Both the position numbers and the translations under genes were made by a program. Shown here piece after piece: positions 25,154 to 34,083 of a stretch of 64,000 nucleotides of DNA; positions within the stretch are counted from its first letter, which is position 1; each line of letters starts with the position of its first letter. The notes beneath the pieces are model-generated. The model was not told the DNA's origin and ran no database searches. It saw nothing but the letters and a program-made list of their open reading frames with translations. This DNA comes from JAHECQ01 sp047638695 (lineage in GTDB: Bacteria > Actinomycetota > Acidimicrobiia > Acidimicrobiales > SZUA-35): contig JBLINY010000011.1 of NCBI GenBank assembly GCA_047638695.1, positions 7,803 through 71,802 on the forward strand, read 5' to 3'.

Positions 25154-25908
25154 GCGACCCTCATCATCAGGCTTGGTCCTCGGGTCAGCTTGGGCGGCTC
25201 GCCTGGACCATGTTCACGGTGTTTCTTGTCGAGAGTGTGATCTTTGGATTGGCCGCTCTGCCTGCTGTTGCATTGTTTCGTTGGCACGCTGCTTGGTCGA
25301 TCGAATCTGTCGTCGTTCGCACGGTGGTTCTTGCCATGGCGCTTATCCCGTCGTATGCGGTCTTCGCCGTCCTCCTGATGGCGCTGTCGGCGGGTGCAAT
25401 GAAGCTGCTCGGTTGGCGCCCCGTGGCACCGGCCGAAATGCCGATTGCCGAGCTGGGCTGGCCCCTGTGCGATTGGGCCCGCTATCAGATCTCGACCCAG
25501 GTCGTTGCCTTCTTTGCCGGTGGCTTGTTTCGAGCTACTCCGGTCTGGTCGGCCTACATGCGCTGGAACGGTGCCCGTTTCGGTCGCCGGGTGTGGGTAA
25601 ACAGCCTCGGGGTCTCAGATCACTGTCTTTTGGACTTTGGTGACGACGTGGTGATCGGATCCGGCGTGCACCTTTCCGGGCACACGGTCGAGCGGGGCGT
25701 GGTCCGCACTGCGCCGATCCGTATTGGGGCCGGTTCGACCATCGGGGTCAACGCCCACGTTGAGATTGGTGTTGAGATCGGTGCCGACTGTCAGGTCGGA
25801 TCGCTCTCGATGGTGCCAAAGTTCTCGGTGCTCCCCGGGCCGGGCACCTACGTTGGTGTGCCGGCCCATCGACTCGAGACGGGTGGGGCCGCCTCTGCGA
25901 GCCCATGA
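25150..25908 (+). CDS. Membrane-bound left-handed beta-helix (hexapeptide) acyltransferase-like protein
   Basis: 252 residues. Two TM helices (about 15-45 and 58-85) are followed by hexapeptide-repeat strands from about 150: VWVNSLGVSDHCLLDFGDDV, VVIGSGVHLSGHTVERG, IRIGAGSTIGVNAHVEIGVEIG. It resembles the C-terminal part of Pls/PosA-type peptide synthetases, but here stands alone. GTG 25150 overlaps the previous stop. Possibly acyl transfer onto a membrane product; substrate unknown. Confidence 0.75.
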   Translation: MSDPHHQAWSSGQLGRLAWTMFTVFLVESVIFGLAALPAVALFRWHAAWSIESVVVRTVVLAMALIPSYAVFAVLLMALSAGAMKLLGWRPVAPAEMPIAELGWPLCDWARYQISTQVVAFFAGGLFRATPVWSAYMRWNGARFGRRVWVNSLGVSDHCLLDFGDDVVIGSGVHLSGHTVERGVVRTAPIRIGAGSTIGVNAHVEIGVEIGADCQVGSLSMVPKFSVLPGPGTYVGVPAHRLETGGAASASP

Positions 25909-26690
25909 CTGAACCAGCACCAAACCACCTCCGAGATCTACGGCAAGCCGGGGAGGCCCCGCCCGTCATCATGGTTCCGGGAATCGACGGCACTGCGCTG
26001 CTCTTTTACCGTCAACAGCCGCTGCTGGCGAACCACTTTGACACCATCGCGTTCCCCCTGCCGACCAGGTCGCCCTCGACGATGACCATGGCTTCGCTTG
26101 TCGAAGATCTCGCAGTCCTCATCGAGGAGGTGTCCGATCGTGGGGCAATCTTGATCGGCGAGTCCTTTGGTGGCGCACTCTCGATGTCGCTGGCTCTCAG
26201 CCGTCCCGACCTGGTTGAGGGCCTCGTGATCGTCAACTCATTTCCCTATCTGGATCAGCGCCTGAAGCTCACCTTGGCGCATCGGCTGTTGCGTCTCTTG
26301 CCGTGGGGTGCCATGCCGATCGTTCGCCGCTACACGTCAGATCATCTGCACAGCCCGCATACCAACAAATCCGACATACGCGAGTTCCGCGAACGGTCGA
26401 AGTCGATTGACCGCGACAGCTACATCCGCCGGTTGCAGATCTTGTCGACCTTCGACATTCGTGACCGGTTGCCGGAAATCGATGCACCTGTTCTCTTCTT
26501 GGCCGGTGACTGTGACCGCCTCGTGCCGTCTGTTCGCTGGGCCAGGTTCATGGCCGAGAGAACAAAAGAGTCGCAGCTGACGGTGCTCGAGGGTCACGGA
26601 CATGTGTGTCTCATCAATCATGATCTCGACCTGACCGACTACGTCGTGCCCTGGTGGGACCGCCTCGCAGCGAGGGACCCGACTGGCTGA
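25905..26690 (+). CDS. Alpha/beta-hydrolase
   Basis: 261 residues. Nucleophile elbow GESFGGALS, acid residue in LAGDCDRLVPS, and catalytic His in EGHGHVCLINH give a complete triad; the oxyanion region is VPGIDGTALLF. ATGA overlap with the acyltransferase-like gene makes a four-gene coupled run from 23292. May hydrolyse or transfer an acyl group linked to that neighbour's product. Confidence 0.83.
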   Translation: MTEPAPNHLRDLRQAGEAPPVIMVPGIDGTALLFYRQQPLLANHFDTIAFPLPTRSPSTMTMASLVEDLAVLIEEVSDRGAILIGESFGGALSMSLALSRPDLVEGLVIVNSFPYLDQRLKLTLAHRLLRLLPWGAMPIVRRYTSDHLHSPHTNKSDIREFRERSKSIDRDSYIRRLQILSTFDIRDRLPEIDAPVLFLAGDCDRLVPSVRWARFMAERTKESQLTVLEGHGHVCLINHDLDLTDYVVPWWDRLAARDPTG

Positions 26691-26733
26691 ACGACCCTCG
26701 GGCTGACCCATGGAACCGCTTTCGTTCACATCG

Positions 26734-26747
26734 AGGACGTTCGGCCC
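26734..26747 (+). promoter_or_regulatory. DosR-type operator before the site-2 protease gene
   Basis: AGGACGTTCGGCCC, 8 of 10 half-site positions. 81 nt before the SD-led GTG at 26829. Confidence 0.6.
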
Positions 26748-26828
26748 TACGTCTGGCGTCAACGGTGAACGACCATAGGCAGACGCCGTGACACTTGTCG
26801 CCGACCCGAAATGCAGGGGAGTACAGCC

Positions 26829-28040
26829 GTGGAGGAGAGCATCAGACTTGGGAGGATCGCCGGCGTCTCCATCGGCTTGAACTGGAGCGTCCTGCTGATC
26901 GCGTGGTTGTTGAGCTGGAGTCTGGCCAGTGATCTGCTGCCATCTTCCTACCCCGGTCAAACCACGGGGGCATATTGGACGGCCGCTGTCGTCACCGCGC
27001 TGGTCTTCTTCGTCTCCCTACTCGCTCACGAGATGGGCCACGCGCTCATGGCTCGCCGGCACGGCGTTCGCGTCGAGGGAATCACGCTCTGGTTATTCGG
27101 TGGGGTCGCCAAATTTGGCGGCGAAGCAGCGACGCCTGCCGCCGAGTTCCGCATCGCCGCGATTGGACCAGCGGTCAGTGTTGCTCTGGCTGGTTTGTTC
27201 GGGGGTAGTGCCGTAGCGCTCGATGTGGTTGCGGCCCCATCGCTAATGGTTGGAGCCGCCACATGGCTTGCAACGATTAACTTGATCCTGGCCGTTTTCA
27301 ATCTGATTCCGGCGGCTCCCCTCGACGGCGGACGAGTTCTGCGGGCGTGGTTGTGGCATCGCTCAAGCAACCGAACCCAGGCCACCGTCGCTGCCTCCAA
27401 CTCCGGCCGGTTCTTCGGTTACCTGCTGATTGTCCTCGGGGTCGTGGAATTCGCCGCCGGCGCCGGGCTGGGCGGTCTTTGGTTTGTGTTCCTCGGCTGG
27501 TTCTTGCTCAGTGCAGCCAACGCCGAACGAGTGCACGCCGTCACCACCGATGCTCTCGCCGGTGTCCGTGTCAGCGACGTCATGTCCCCCGATCCGAGTG
27601 TCGTGCCTGAATCACTGACCCTTGCTGAATTTCTCGACGATCACGTCATGCGCCACCGATGGTCGGCCTTCCCGACCATCGTCAACGACGGTGCGATCAG
27701 CGGGCTCGTCACACTCGGCCAAGTCAAAGACGTACCGGTACCGGAGCGCGCCACCACGCTGGTACGAGACATCGCCTGCCCGATTGACCAGACCACACTG
27801 GCCTGTCCGGATGATCCCGTCGTCGAGCTGATCGAGCGGCTTTCCACATGCTCGGATCGTCGGGCCCTGGTGTTCGACGGCGACCAGCTCGTCGGAATCG
27901 TGTCACCGACCGACATCAACCGAGCGGTCGAACTCGCCGTGCTTCGGACCAGCACGAATCCTCATCATGAGAACCCTCGCCCGGGCAAACCGTCGTCCAC
28001 GCCCACACCGGCTCCCCGTCCTGCGCTATCGCCTAGCTAG
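26829..28040 (+). CDS. Site-2 protease (M50) with two CBS domains
   Basis: 403 residues from GTG 26829. Intramembrane zinc protease: LAHEMGHALMAR contains the HExxH (His67), and IPAAPLDGGRVLRAW the third ligand Asp, in a six-TM core. Residues about 240-380 are paired CBS domains (VRVSDVMSPDPSVVPESLT). Same architecture as Rv2625c, a DosR-regulon member beside USPs and Hrp1. Start chosen for GGGGAG 8 nt upstream; ATG 26811 is the alternative. Followed after 46 bp by the P-type ATPase. Confidence 0.9.
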   Translation: MEESIRLGRIAGVSIGLNWSVLLIAWLLSWSLASDLLPSSYPGQTTGAYWTAAVVTALVFFVSLLAHEMGHALMARRHGVRVEGITLWLFGGVAKFGGEAATPAAEFRIAAIGPAVSVALAGLFGGSAVALDVVAAPSLMVGAATWLATINLILAVFNLIPAAPLDGGRVLRAWLWHRSSNRTQATVAASNSGRFFGYLLIVLGVVEFAAGAGLGGLWFVFLGWFLLSAANAERVHAVTTDALAGVRVSDVMSPDPSVVPESLTLAEFLDDHVMRHRWSAFPTIVNDGAISGLVTLGQVKDVPVPERATTLVRDIACPIDQTTLACPDDPVVELIERLSTCSDRRALVFDGDQLVGIVSPTDINRAVELAVLRTSTNPHHENPRPGKPSSTPTPAPRPALSPS

Positions 28041-28086
28041 CGTTGATGGCTGCGACCGACCCTGACCCCTCGGCCGTCCGTTCACC

Positions 28087-30483
28087 GTGAGCATGATGCG
28101 TGCCACGTCGGCTGCTCCGACAGGCCTGACGTCAGAACAAGTTCGTGAGCGCTTCTCTTCTGGGCAGGTCAACGTTATTCCGGACCGGACGTCGCGTACG
28201 TATACCGACATCGTGCGTTCCAATCTGTTCACGCGCTTCAACGCCATCATTTCTGTTCTGGCGGGCGTCATCCTGGCTGTTGGCCACCCGATCGACGCAC
28301 TCTTCGCGTTGGTCATGATCCTCAACACCGGCATCGGCATAGTCCAAGAATCGCGTGCCAAACGAACGCTCGATCGCCTCCGAGTTCTTATTGCACCGAC
28401 GATCGGGGTGATTCGCGACGGCATCGAGGAGTCGGTCGCTCCGGCGGCGCTGGTGATCGACGATCTCGTCGTCTTGCGTGCTGGCGACCAAGTCCCCGTC
28501 GACGCGGTCGTCGTCGAATCGTATGCCCTCGAAGTTGACGAATCGGCCCTCACCGGTGAGGCCGATCCAGTGGTCAAGTGCGTCGACGACGATGTCCGCT
28601 CGGGAAGTTCGGTCATAGCCGGCTCGGCACTCGTTACCGCCACCGGGGTCGGAGTCGATGCATGGATCCACCAACTCGTGGAACAGGCCAAGGAGTTCGT
28701 GTTGACGACCTCGGAGATTCGCTCAGGCGTCGACCGGCTGCTCCGAGCGGTTGGCTGGATGATCGGCCCCTTGGGCGGCCTGTTGCTTTGGAGTCAGCTG
28801 CGAGGCGCAGATGACATGAACGAAGCGCTGGTCTCAGCGGTAGCTGGCGTTGTTGGCTTGGTTCCCCAGGGACTCGTGCTGCTCGTCACAATGACCATGG
28901 CAGTGGCGATCATTCGACTGAGCCGCAACCATGTCGTCGTTCAAGAGCTGCACGCCGTTGAGGGCCTTGCCCGGGTTGACGTGTTGTGCGTCGACAAGAC
29001 CGGGACACTCACGACGGGGCGATTCGAACTTGAAGAGATCGTCTCCGTCGGGTTTGATCTCGAGCATCTTCGGACCGGGCTCGCAGCGTTTGCCGCCTCG
29101 GAAACAACGCCAACCGCCTCGACTCAAGTACTCGCTGACGCTGTCGCCACGTCAACAACGTGGATCGCGACGACCCACGTTGCCTTCTCGTCGGCCAGAA
29201 AATGGAGCGGCACCAGTTTCAAAGACCAAGGCACCTGGATCATCGGCGCACCGGAAATCCTGCTCGATGCCGCCGGAACGCCACCTGATGACCCCACTCG
29301 GCAAGCTGTTGGTGCACTCACGTCCGAAGTGAAACGTGTCCTCCTCGTGGCCCACGCTGAGACCCTGCTTGGTGAGGACGCCACTCTTCCGTTTGGTCTC
29401 GAGCCGGTTGGTCTGGTTGTACTCACCGAAGAGCTCCGTTCTGATGCCGCCGAGATCATGGAGTACTTCGCTCAGCAACACGTCACGGTGAAGGTCATCT
29501 CGGGTGACAACGCATCCACGGTTTCAGCAGTAGCTCAACGTCTTCGAATGAGCGGAGCCGAACAACACGTCGACCTTCGTCTCATCGATCCTGGCGATCT
29601 GGACGAAGTTGTGGAGACCAACACCGTCTTTGGACGCGTTCTGCCGGAACAAAAACGTGCCCTTGTCGAGACACTCCAACGTGCCGGTCACACCGTTGCT
29701 ATGACGGGTGACGGGGTCAATGACATCCCTGCGATGAAACGTGCGGACATTGGCATCGCGATGGACACCGCAACACCCGCAACGAAGTCAGTTTCCCAAC
29801 TTGTGCTGCTTGACGGACGCTTCGACCGCCTTCCGTATGTAGTGGCAGAGGGTCGCCGGGTCGTAGCCAACATGGAGCGGGTGTCGTCGCTGTTCGTCAC
29901 CAAGACGGTGTATGCAACCATCTTTGTGCTCGCCATTGGGTTTTCCGGTGCTGTCTTCCCGTTCCTCCCTCGTCACATGAGCCTCGTGTCCGAGCTCACG
30001 ATTGGAGTACCGGCATTCCTGCTGAGCTTTCGCGCCGCTGATCAACCCACACGTGACGGCTACCTGCGCCGTGTCCTGCGCTTCGCAGTCCCCGCAGGAC
30101 TGGTGGCCGCTACGGTCACACTCGCGACGTATTGGCTCGTCAAATCCGAGCCGATCAACGCCACCCTGGCTGAGGCCCGAACCGCTTCGACGTTCGCTCT
30201 GGCCGTCATCGCATTCTGGGTTCTGTACCGGCTGATCCGGCCGGCCGACCGCTACGACTCGGTGCTACTTGGGGGTCTGATCGCCGCGCTCGGGTTGATT
30301 GTGGTGACGCCTGTCACTTTGGACTTCTACGCACTCGATTGGCCCCCGCCTACGGGCATCGCTGTCGTCGCCGCAACGACCCTTGGGAGCGTTCTCAGCC
30401 TGCAGCTCCTGTTGCGGTTGGCAGTCTTCTCGATCCGTGACGATGCTGAAACGGGCGAGGTGGCCAAGGGCCGGGAATCGTAA
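28087..30483 (+). CDS. P-type cation-transporting ATPase, CtpE/CtpF-like
   Basis: 798 residues. Phosphorylated Asp303 in CVDKTGTLTTG, actuator DESALTGEADPV, hinge TGDGVNDIPAMKRADIGIAM. The M4 motif is PQGL (VPQGLVLLVTMTM), as in CtpE-type calcium-related pumps rather than PEGL of P2 pumps. No N-terminal heavy-metal domain. Starts GTG 28087 or ATG 28093/28096. CtpF is a DosR-regulon pump in M. tuberculosis. Probably shares a transcript with the site-2 protease; the ion is not determinable. Confidence 0.9.
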   Translation: MSMMRATSAAPTGLTSEQVRERFSSGQVNVIPDRTSRTYTDIVRSNLFTRFNAIISVLAGVILAVGHPIDALFALVMILNTGIGIVQESRAKRTLDRLRVLIAPTIGVIRDGIEESVAPAALVIDDLVVLRAGDQVPVDAVVVESYALEVDESALTGEADPVVKCVDDDVRSGSSVIAGSALVTATGVGVDAWIHQLVEQAKEFVLTTSEIRSGVDRLLRAVGWMIGPLGGLLLWSQLRGADDMNEALVSAVAGVVGLVPQGLVLLVTMTMAVAIIRLSRNHVVVQELHAVEGLARVDVLCVDKTGTLTTGRFELEEIVSVGFDLEHLRTGLAAFAASETTPTASTQVLADAVATSTTWIATTHVAFSSARKWSGTSFKDQGTWIIGAPEILLDAAGTPPDDPTRQAVGALTSEVKRVLLVAHAETLLGEDATLPFGLEPVGLVVLTEELRSDAAEIMEYFAQQHVTVKVISGDNASTVSAVAQRLRMSGAEQHVDLRLIDPGDLDEVVETNTVFGRVLPEQKRALVETLQRAGHTVAMTGDGVNDIPAMKRADIGIAMDTATPATKSVSQLVLLDGRFDRLPYVVAEGRRVVANMERVSSLFVTKTVYATIFVLAIGFSGAVFPFLPRHMSLVSELTIGVPAFLLSFRAADQPTRDGYLRRVLRFAVPAGLVAATVTLATYWLVKSEPINATLAEARTASTFALAVIAFWVLYRLIRPADRYDSVLLGGLIAALGLIVVTPVTLDFYALDWPPPTGIAVVAATTLGSVLSLQLLLRLAVFSIRDDAETGEVAKGRES

Positions 30484-30594
30484 TCCGCGAATGCAACAGG
30501 ACCTAGACCTCTAGGGCCACTATGAGCTGGGCGCCAACATGAGCTCTCAACCCCTCCGGCTGCCATTCCTAGCCGACTGAACGCGAGGTCCGAT
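30484..30594. other. Intergenic region with degenerate operator half-sites
   Basis: AGGACCTAGACCTC and CTCTAGGGCCAC overlap at 30499-30520 but do not align to the 14-bp pattern (spacing is off). Either a decayed DosR-type operator for the HPF-like gene at 30595 or chance. Confidence 0.35.
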
Positions 30595-30954
30595 GTGAGT
30601 GAACAAGTGGTAGGAACGTCGTCTGTTGCGGAGGCCCTTGAGTTGGTCAACGGGGTCGCTCCTGAAGAGTTCGATCGGGTTGTCGCCCTGTTCGGCAGAC
30701 TCGATGACCGGCTCCGCTCGTTTGCGACTGGAACGGTGCAACTCCACCTCAGCATCAAGCAACGTGATCTTCCTGGTCAACGAGCCACGCTTGAAGCTTC
30801 GATCGAAGGCCAGCACCGGATCGCCGCAACCTCTGATCGCCCAGACTTCGAAGCGGCCATCGCTGAAGTTCGCGACGACCTGATTCGACAAATCACCGAC
30901 AGCAAGAATCGAACCGAGCCGCGAAACAGCCGAGCACGACGCGAAACGCTCTGA
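30595..30954 (+). CDS. Short HPF/RaiA-like ribosome-associated protein
   Basis: 119 residues: FGRLDDRLRSFATGTVQLHLSIKQRD... LEASIEGQHRIAATSDRPDFEAAIAEVRDDLIRQITDSKNR resembles the ribosome hibernation fold (beta-alpha with a basic C-terminal helix) without the long C-terminal domain. GTG 30595 after GAGG. A second hibernation-type gene beside the long RafH-like one suggests distinct ribosome states or a partner role. The identification rests on motif feel, not alignment. Confidence 0.65.
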   Translation: MSEQVVGTSSVAEALELVNGVAPEEFDRVVALFGRLDDRLRSFATGTVQLHLSIKQRDLPGQRATLEASIEGQHRIAATSDRPDFEAAIAEVRDDLIRQITDSKNRTEPRNSRARRETL

Positions 30955-30966
30955 GGTGGGCCGGTC

Positions 30967-31320
30967 ATGATCACTAGTGCGCCTGGCCGTCGCACGGCCA
31001 CAAAAGGACAGATGGCCCGATGCTCGCCCTGGGCCCGGGCCGCAACCCCAGCGTCCGGCACTGATGACTGCGGAGAACAAAGCCGACCGAGCCAACGAAC
31101 CGTTAACGAAGCAGCACTGGTAGAGAGCATCGCAATATCACTGCGTCACGAGTTCGGCGAAGTCATGTCACCCGCCGAACTGAGGGCCATCGCAGCAGTC
31201 GCCGTAGAGAAGTACAGCGCAGCGACCGTAAGAAACTACGTGCCAATCCTGGCCCATCGCGCCTCGGTCCAAGAAGCCACCAGACAACAGCAGGTCGCGA
31301 CTGAGCGACATGCGACGTAG
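30967..31320 (+). CDS. Three-helix-bundle dimerisation domain protein
   Basis: 117 residues. The C-terminal part LVESIAISLRHEFGEVMSPAELRAIA...YSAATVRNYVPILAHRASV matches the small three-helix dimerisation domain often annotated in actinobacterial stress clusters; the N-terminal 45 residues are low complexity and may be untranslated if a later start is used. Lies 12 bp after the HPF-like gene. Role unknown. Confidence 0.6.
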   Translation: MITSAPGRRTATKGQMARCSPWARAATPASGTDDCGEQSRPSQRTVNEAALVESIAISLRHEFGEVMSPAELRAIAAVAVEKYSAATVRNYVPILAHRASVQEATRQQQVATERHAT

Positions 31321-31339
31321 CTGCACCGGCTTCTAGCCG

Positions 31340-32183
31340 ATGACCGGCACAGGATGGTTTCTTGTGCTCTCCCTGGTTGGTCTATTCATAGCGTCCTGCG
31401 GGACGAGTCACGAAACCACCGACTCGCCGGTCACGGCGCCGGTCTCGGTCTCAGACGCAGCAGGTGCTGCAATCGAAATCTCTGCGCTGTTCGACGGCGC
31501 AGGTGCCCGGGAGGCGATCGTCGCCGGGTTCGTCGTGTGGGACAACGCCTCGGCCAGGTTCTGCGAGACCCTCATGGAGTCCTACCCCGCGCAGTGCGGC
31601 GGAATGTGGGTGGTAATTGCCGATCCCGATCGTCTCTCCGCTGACTTCGACGAAGCTCAAGGGGTGCGGTGGACCCCCAACCGAATCGATCTCGCGGTGG
31701 CCTTTGACGGCAATCGGCTCTTCATCGACGCCACAACCGACTCGACCCTGCCAACCGACTCTGACGAGGCCGTTGTTGACGCGTTCCTGGCCTTTGCCGC
31801 CCGCCCGAGCGCCGAGGCGGCAGCCAACATGCCGCTGGCGACGGAAGTCGCCCTAGGTCTCGGCCCAGAGATCACCGCCATCCGTGGGCGAGACGAATTG
31901 TCCGACTTGACGGCCTGGCGGATCGACCGCGACGAGTTCCGAGCGTGGGCCGGGCCATTCTCGGCCCTCGACTTCGCCGAGGAACCGGTGACGATCACCG
32001 TCGGGGCGAACGCTCGCTGTGGTGGGGCGGCCCGAACCGCCGCCCGCGGCGTTCGGCGATCACCGCCAGATCAGCATCCAGCCGACGACGGCGACAAGTT
32101 GTCTTGAATGGTGGACTGTCGACTTCTTCATCGACCACCGCGGTGACGTCGCTGCGGTCACGCTCGACCTCTTTGCTCCCTAG
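31340..32183 (+). CDS. Secreted lipoprotein gene with a frameshift near the 3' end
   Basis: Signal peptide with lipobox (FIASC, acylated Cys at about 20), then a mature domain with VVWDNASARFCETLMESYPAQCGG and EEPVTITVGANARC. In the starting frame the protein runs into an Arg/Pro-rich tail ending at 32107. After the GGTGGGG run at 32021-32027, a different frame continues with a natural-looking end (CLEWWTVDFFIDHRGDVAAV, then TLDLFAP) and stop at 32183. One indel separates them: sequencing error, recent mutation or slippage. Function unknown; membrane-anchored outside the cell. Confidence 0.7.
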
Positions 32184-32189
32184 ACGAGT

Positions 32190-33608
32190 TCACTCCGCCG
32201 ATTTCGGGTGGTGATCGAGGCTGACCCGTTCGCCCGGGCGTGGTGCCACCGCGTTGAGACCTAGACGGTTGCTCAGCGCATCGACCAAGGCGGCGTTGCC
32301 TTCTGGCTCGCCGTGGTTGACATAGACAACATCTGGTGACGGTGACGCAGTATGGACCCAGTCGAGCAGATCGTTCTGGTCGGCATGGGCGGATAGGGGG
32401 AGGGACGCCACGTTGGCCCGTACGGGGTGATAGCGGCCGAACATCTTCAGTTGGCGGACACCGGATCGCAGGGCTTCGCCACGGGTCCCCGGGGCTTGAA
32501 ACCCGACGAGGAGCACCGAGTTGTTGTGGTTCCTGATGCGATTGGCAAGGTGGTGGATTATCCGTCCTCCGGTGGCCATGCCGGAGGCGGAGATGATGAT
32601 CATTGGGCCCGAGCGATTGTTCAGTTTCTTCGATTCTTCGACGGTCCGAGTTTCGGTGACTTCCATGTCAGCGAAGAGGTCGGTGCCGTGTAGTTCGGGT
32701 CGGATCTCCGGTGAGCTGGCGTGGGCCTCAGCCCGATAGACATCGAGAGCTCGGCTCGCCATCGGGCTGTCGACGAACACGGGGAGGTCCGGGACATGAC
32801 CCGCTGCGATGAGTTGGTTGAGGTGCCAGAGCACGATTTCAGTGCGGTCGACTGCAAAGGACGGGATGAGCACGACGCCGCCGCGTCGGGCAGTGCGGTT
32901 CACGATCTCGGCGATCAGTTCTTCTGGGTCGCCTTCGGGATGGTTCTCGTCGCCATAGGTTGATTCGGTCACCACGACATTGGCTGGCCCGATCGGAGCC
33001 GGTGGCAGGAGTAGGGGATGGGTGGAGCGGCCCAGGTCGCCGCTGAACATGACGCGGGTGTCGTGGGTGGTGAGGTGCAGGCCGACGCAGGCGGCACCGA
33101 GGATGTGGCCAGCCCGTTGCCATTTCGCTACGACATCAGGCAGCACGGTCTGGTTCGTGTCGAAGGGCACGGTTTCGAACTGCTGAAGGCAGTTCAGTGC
33201 TTCGGAGCGGGTGTAGAGCGGCAAAGCCGGGTCGTGCTTTGAGTAGCCCTTTCGGTTGGCGTAGGCGGCTTCTTCTTCTTGGAGGTATCCGCTGTCGGGG
33301 AGCACGATTTCGGCGAGCTTGCGGGTTCCTTCTGTGCAGTAAACGGGGCCTCGAAAACCGAGGCTGACGAGCCTGGGCAGATACCCGCAGTGGTCGAGGT
33401 GGGCATGAGTCAATAGCACGGCATCGATGCTTTCGGGGGCGACCGGAAATGGTGCCCAGTTCTGCAAACGCAGCTTCTTTCTGCCCTGGAACAGCCCACA
33501 GTCGACCAAGATTCGTCCTTCTGCTGTGTGAAGCAGGGTCTTGCTGCCGGTCACGGTCTGTGCGCCGCCGATGAAGGTCAGGGTCGGTGCTGAGGTGGAC
33601 TTGGCCAT
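32190..33608 (-). CDS. Beta-CASP metallo-beta-lactamase-fold ribonuclease
   Basis: 472 residues. Zinc motif THAHLDHCGYLP (HxHxDH), then GDLGR, and the beta-CASP region with SASGMATGGRIIHHLAN and a C-terminal SAHADQNDLLDWV (motif C His). Fits the CPSF/YSH1-like RNA-processing exonuclease family acting on mRNA. ATG 33608 follows GGGAG; an upstream in-frame ATG at 33650 is 43 nt from the operator at 33694. The C-terminus abuts the frameshifted lipoprotein convergently, 6 bp apart. Confidence 0.9.
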   Translation of the reverse strand: MAKSTSAPTLTFIGGAQTVTGSKTLLHTAEGRILVDCGLFQGRKKLRLQNWAPFPVAPESIDAVLLTHAHLDHCGYLPRLVSLGFRGPVYCTEGTRKLAEIVLPDSGYLQEEEAAYANRKGYSKHDPALPLYTRSEALNCLQQFETVPFDTNQTVLPDVVAKWQRAGHILGAACVGLHLTTHDTRVMFSGDLGRSTHPLLLPPAPIGPANVVVTESTYGDENHPEGDPEELIAEIVNRTARRGGVVLIPSFAVDRTEIVLWHLNQLIAAGHVPDLPVFVDSPMASRALDVYRAEAHASSPEIRPELHGTDLFADMEVTETRTVEESKKLNNRSGPMIIISASGMATGGRIIHHLANRIRNHNNSVLLVGFQAPGTRGEALRSGVRQLKMFGRYHPVRANVASLPLSAHADQNDLLDWVHTASPSPDVVYVNHGEPEGNAALVDALSNRLGLNAVAPRPGERVSLDHHPKSAE

Positions 33609-33693
33609 GGTTGGAAGACTCCCGGGGCCGATACGTGATCGCAGCGGCATTGGTTCGCCAGCCGATACTGGATGATTCTGAGTTCGCTGGCCA

Positions 33694-33707
33694 CGGCCAA
33701 AGGTCCC
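33694..33707 (-). promoter_or_regulatory. DosR-type operator before the beta-CASP nuclease gene
   Basis: Plus strand CGGCCAAAGGTCCC; toward the gene GGGACCTTTGGCCG. Nine of ten half-site positions. 85 nt to ATG 33608. Confidence 0.72.
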
Positions 33708-33897
33708 ACCGTAGGCTCGATCGCCGCCTCCTCGAACACCGACGATTCCCCCAGAAGGATGACAAGCCCGGTACATCTTTCTCGGTCGAGTTGGTCGTGG
33801 TCAGAGACCATGGATCGTCACGCTCTGAACCGCCGATTTCGGTGGTGCGACCAGTGAGGCCGGCATTGCCGCCCTGTCGTTCTCGACGTAACCTGCG

Positions 33898-33924
33898 AAG
33901 TAGATAGACCTCGTCCATCTACTT
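33898..33924. other. Long imperfect inverted repeat in the divergent nuclease/kinase gap
   Basis: AAGTAGAT and ATCTACTT (33898-33905, 33917-33924) with an inner GAC/GTC pair and one A-C mismatch. It lies in an otherwise gene-free 475-bp stretch (33609-34083) between divergent genes; the AT-rich arms make it stand out. Could be an operator of an unrelated regulator or an RNA hairpin in the kinase leader. Confidence 0.6.
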
Positions 33925-34083
33925 GCCTTGCGACGGTGTAACGGTGTCACCACATGCTCTGCCACTACCAAGTTCATCACTGCTTGCTTTGTATGTAGGG
34001 CCCGCATTTCTTCTCGAGCGATCCTGGTGCGCTGCCGGCGCGACGACCCCGCCGGGCGACCCGATCGAAGTGACGGACCAACG

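Noticed and set aside
30499..30520. Operator for the HPF-like gene at 30595
   Set aside because: Half-sites are present, but their spacing does not fit the 14-bp pattern. Kept only as a low-confidence region.
33928..34083. Longer N-terminus of the orphan kinase starting at 33928
   Set aside because: The added residues are Cys/Arg-rich without PAS character, and they would extend back almost to the inverted repeat at 33898; ATG 34084 is the better start.
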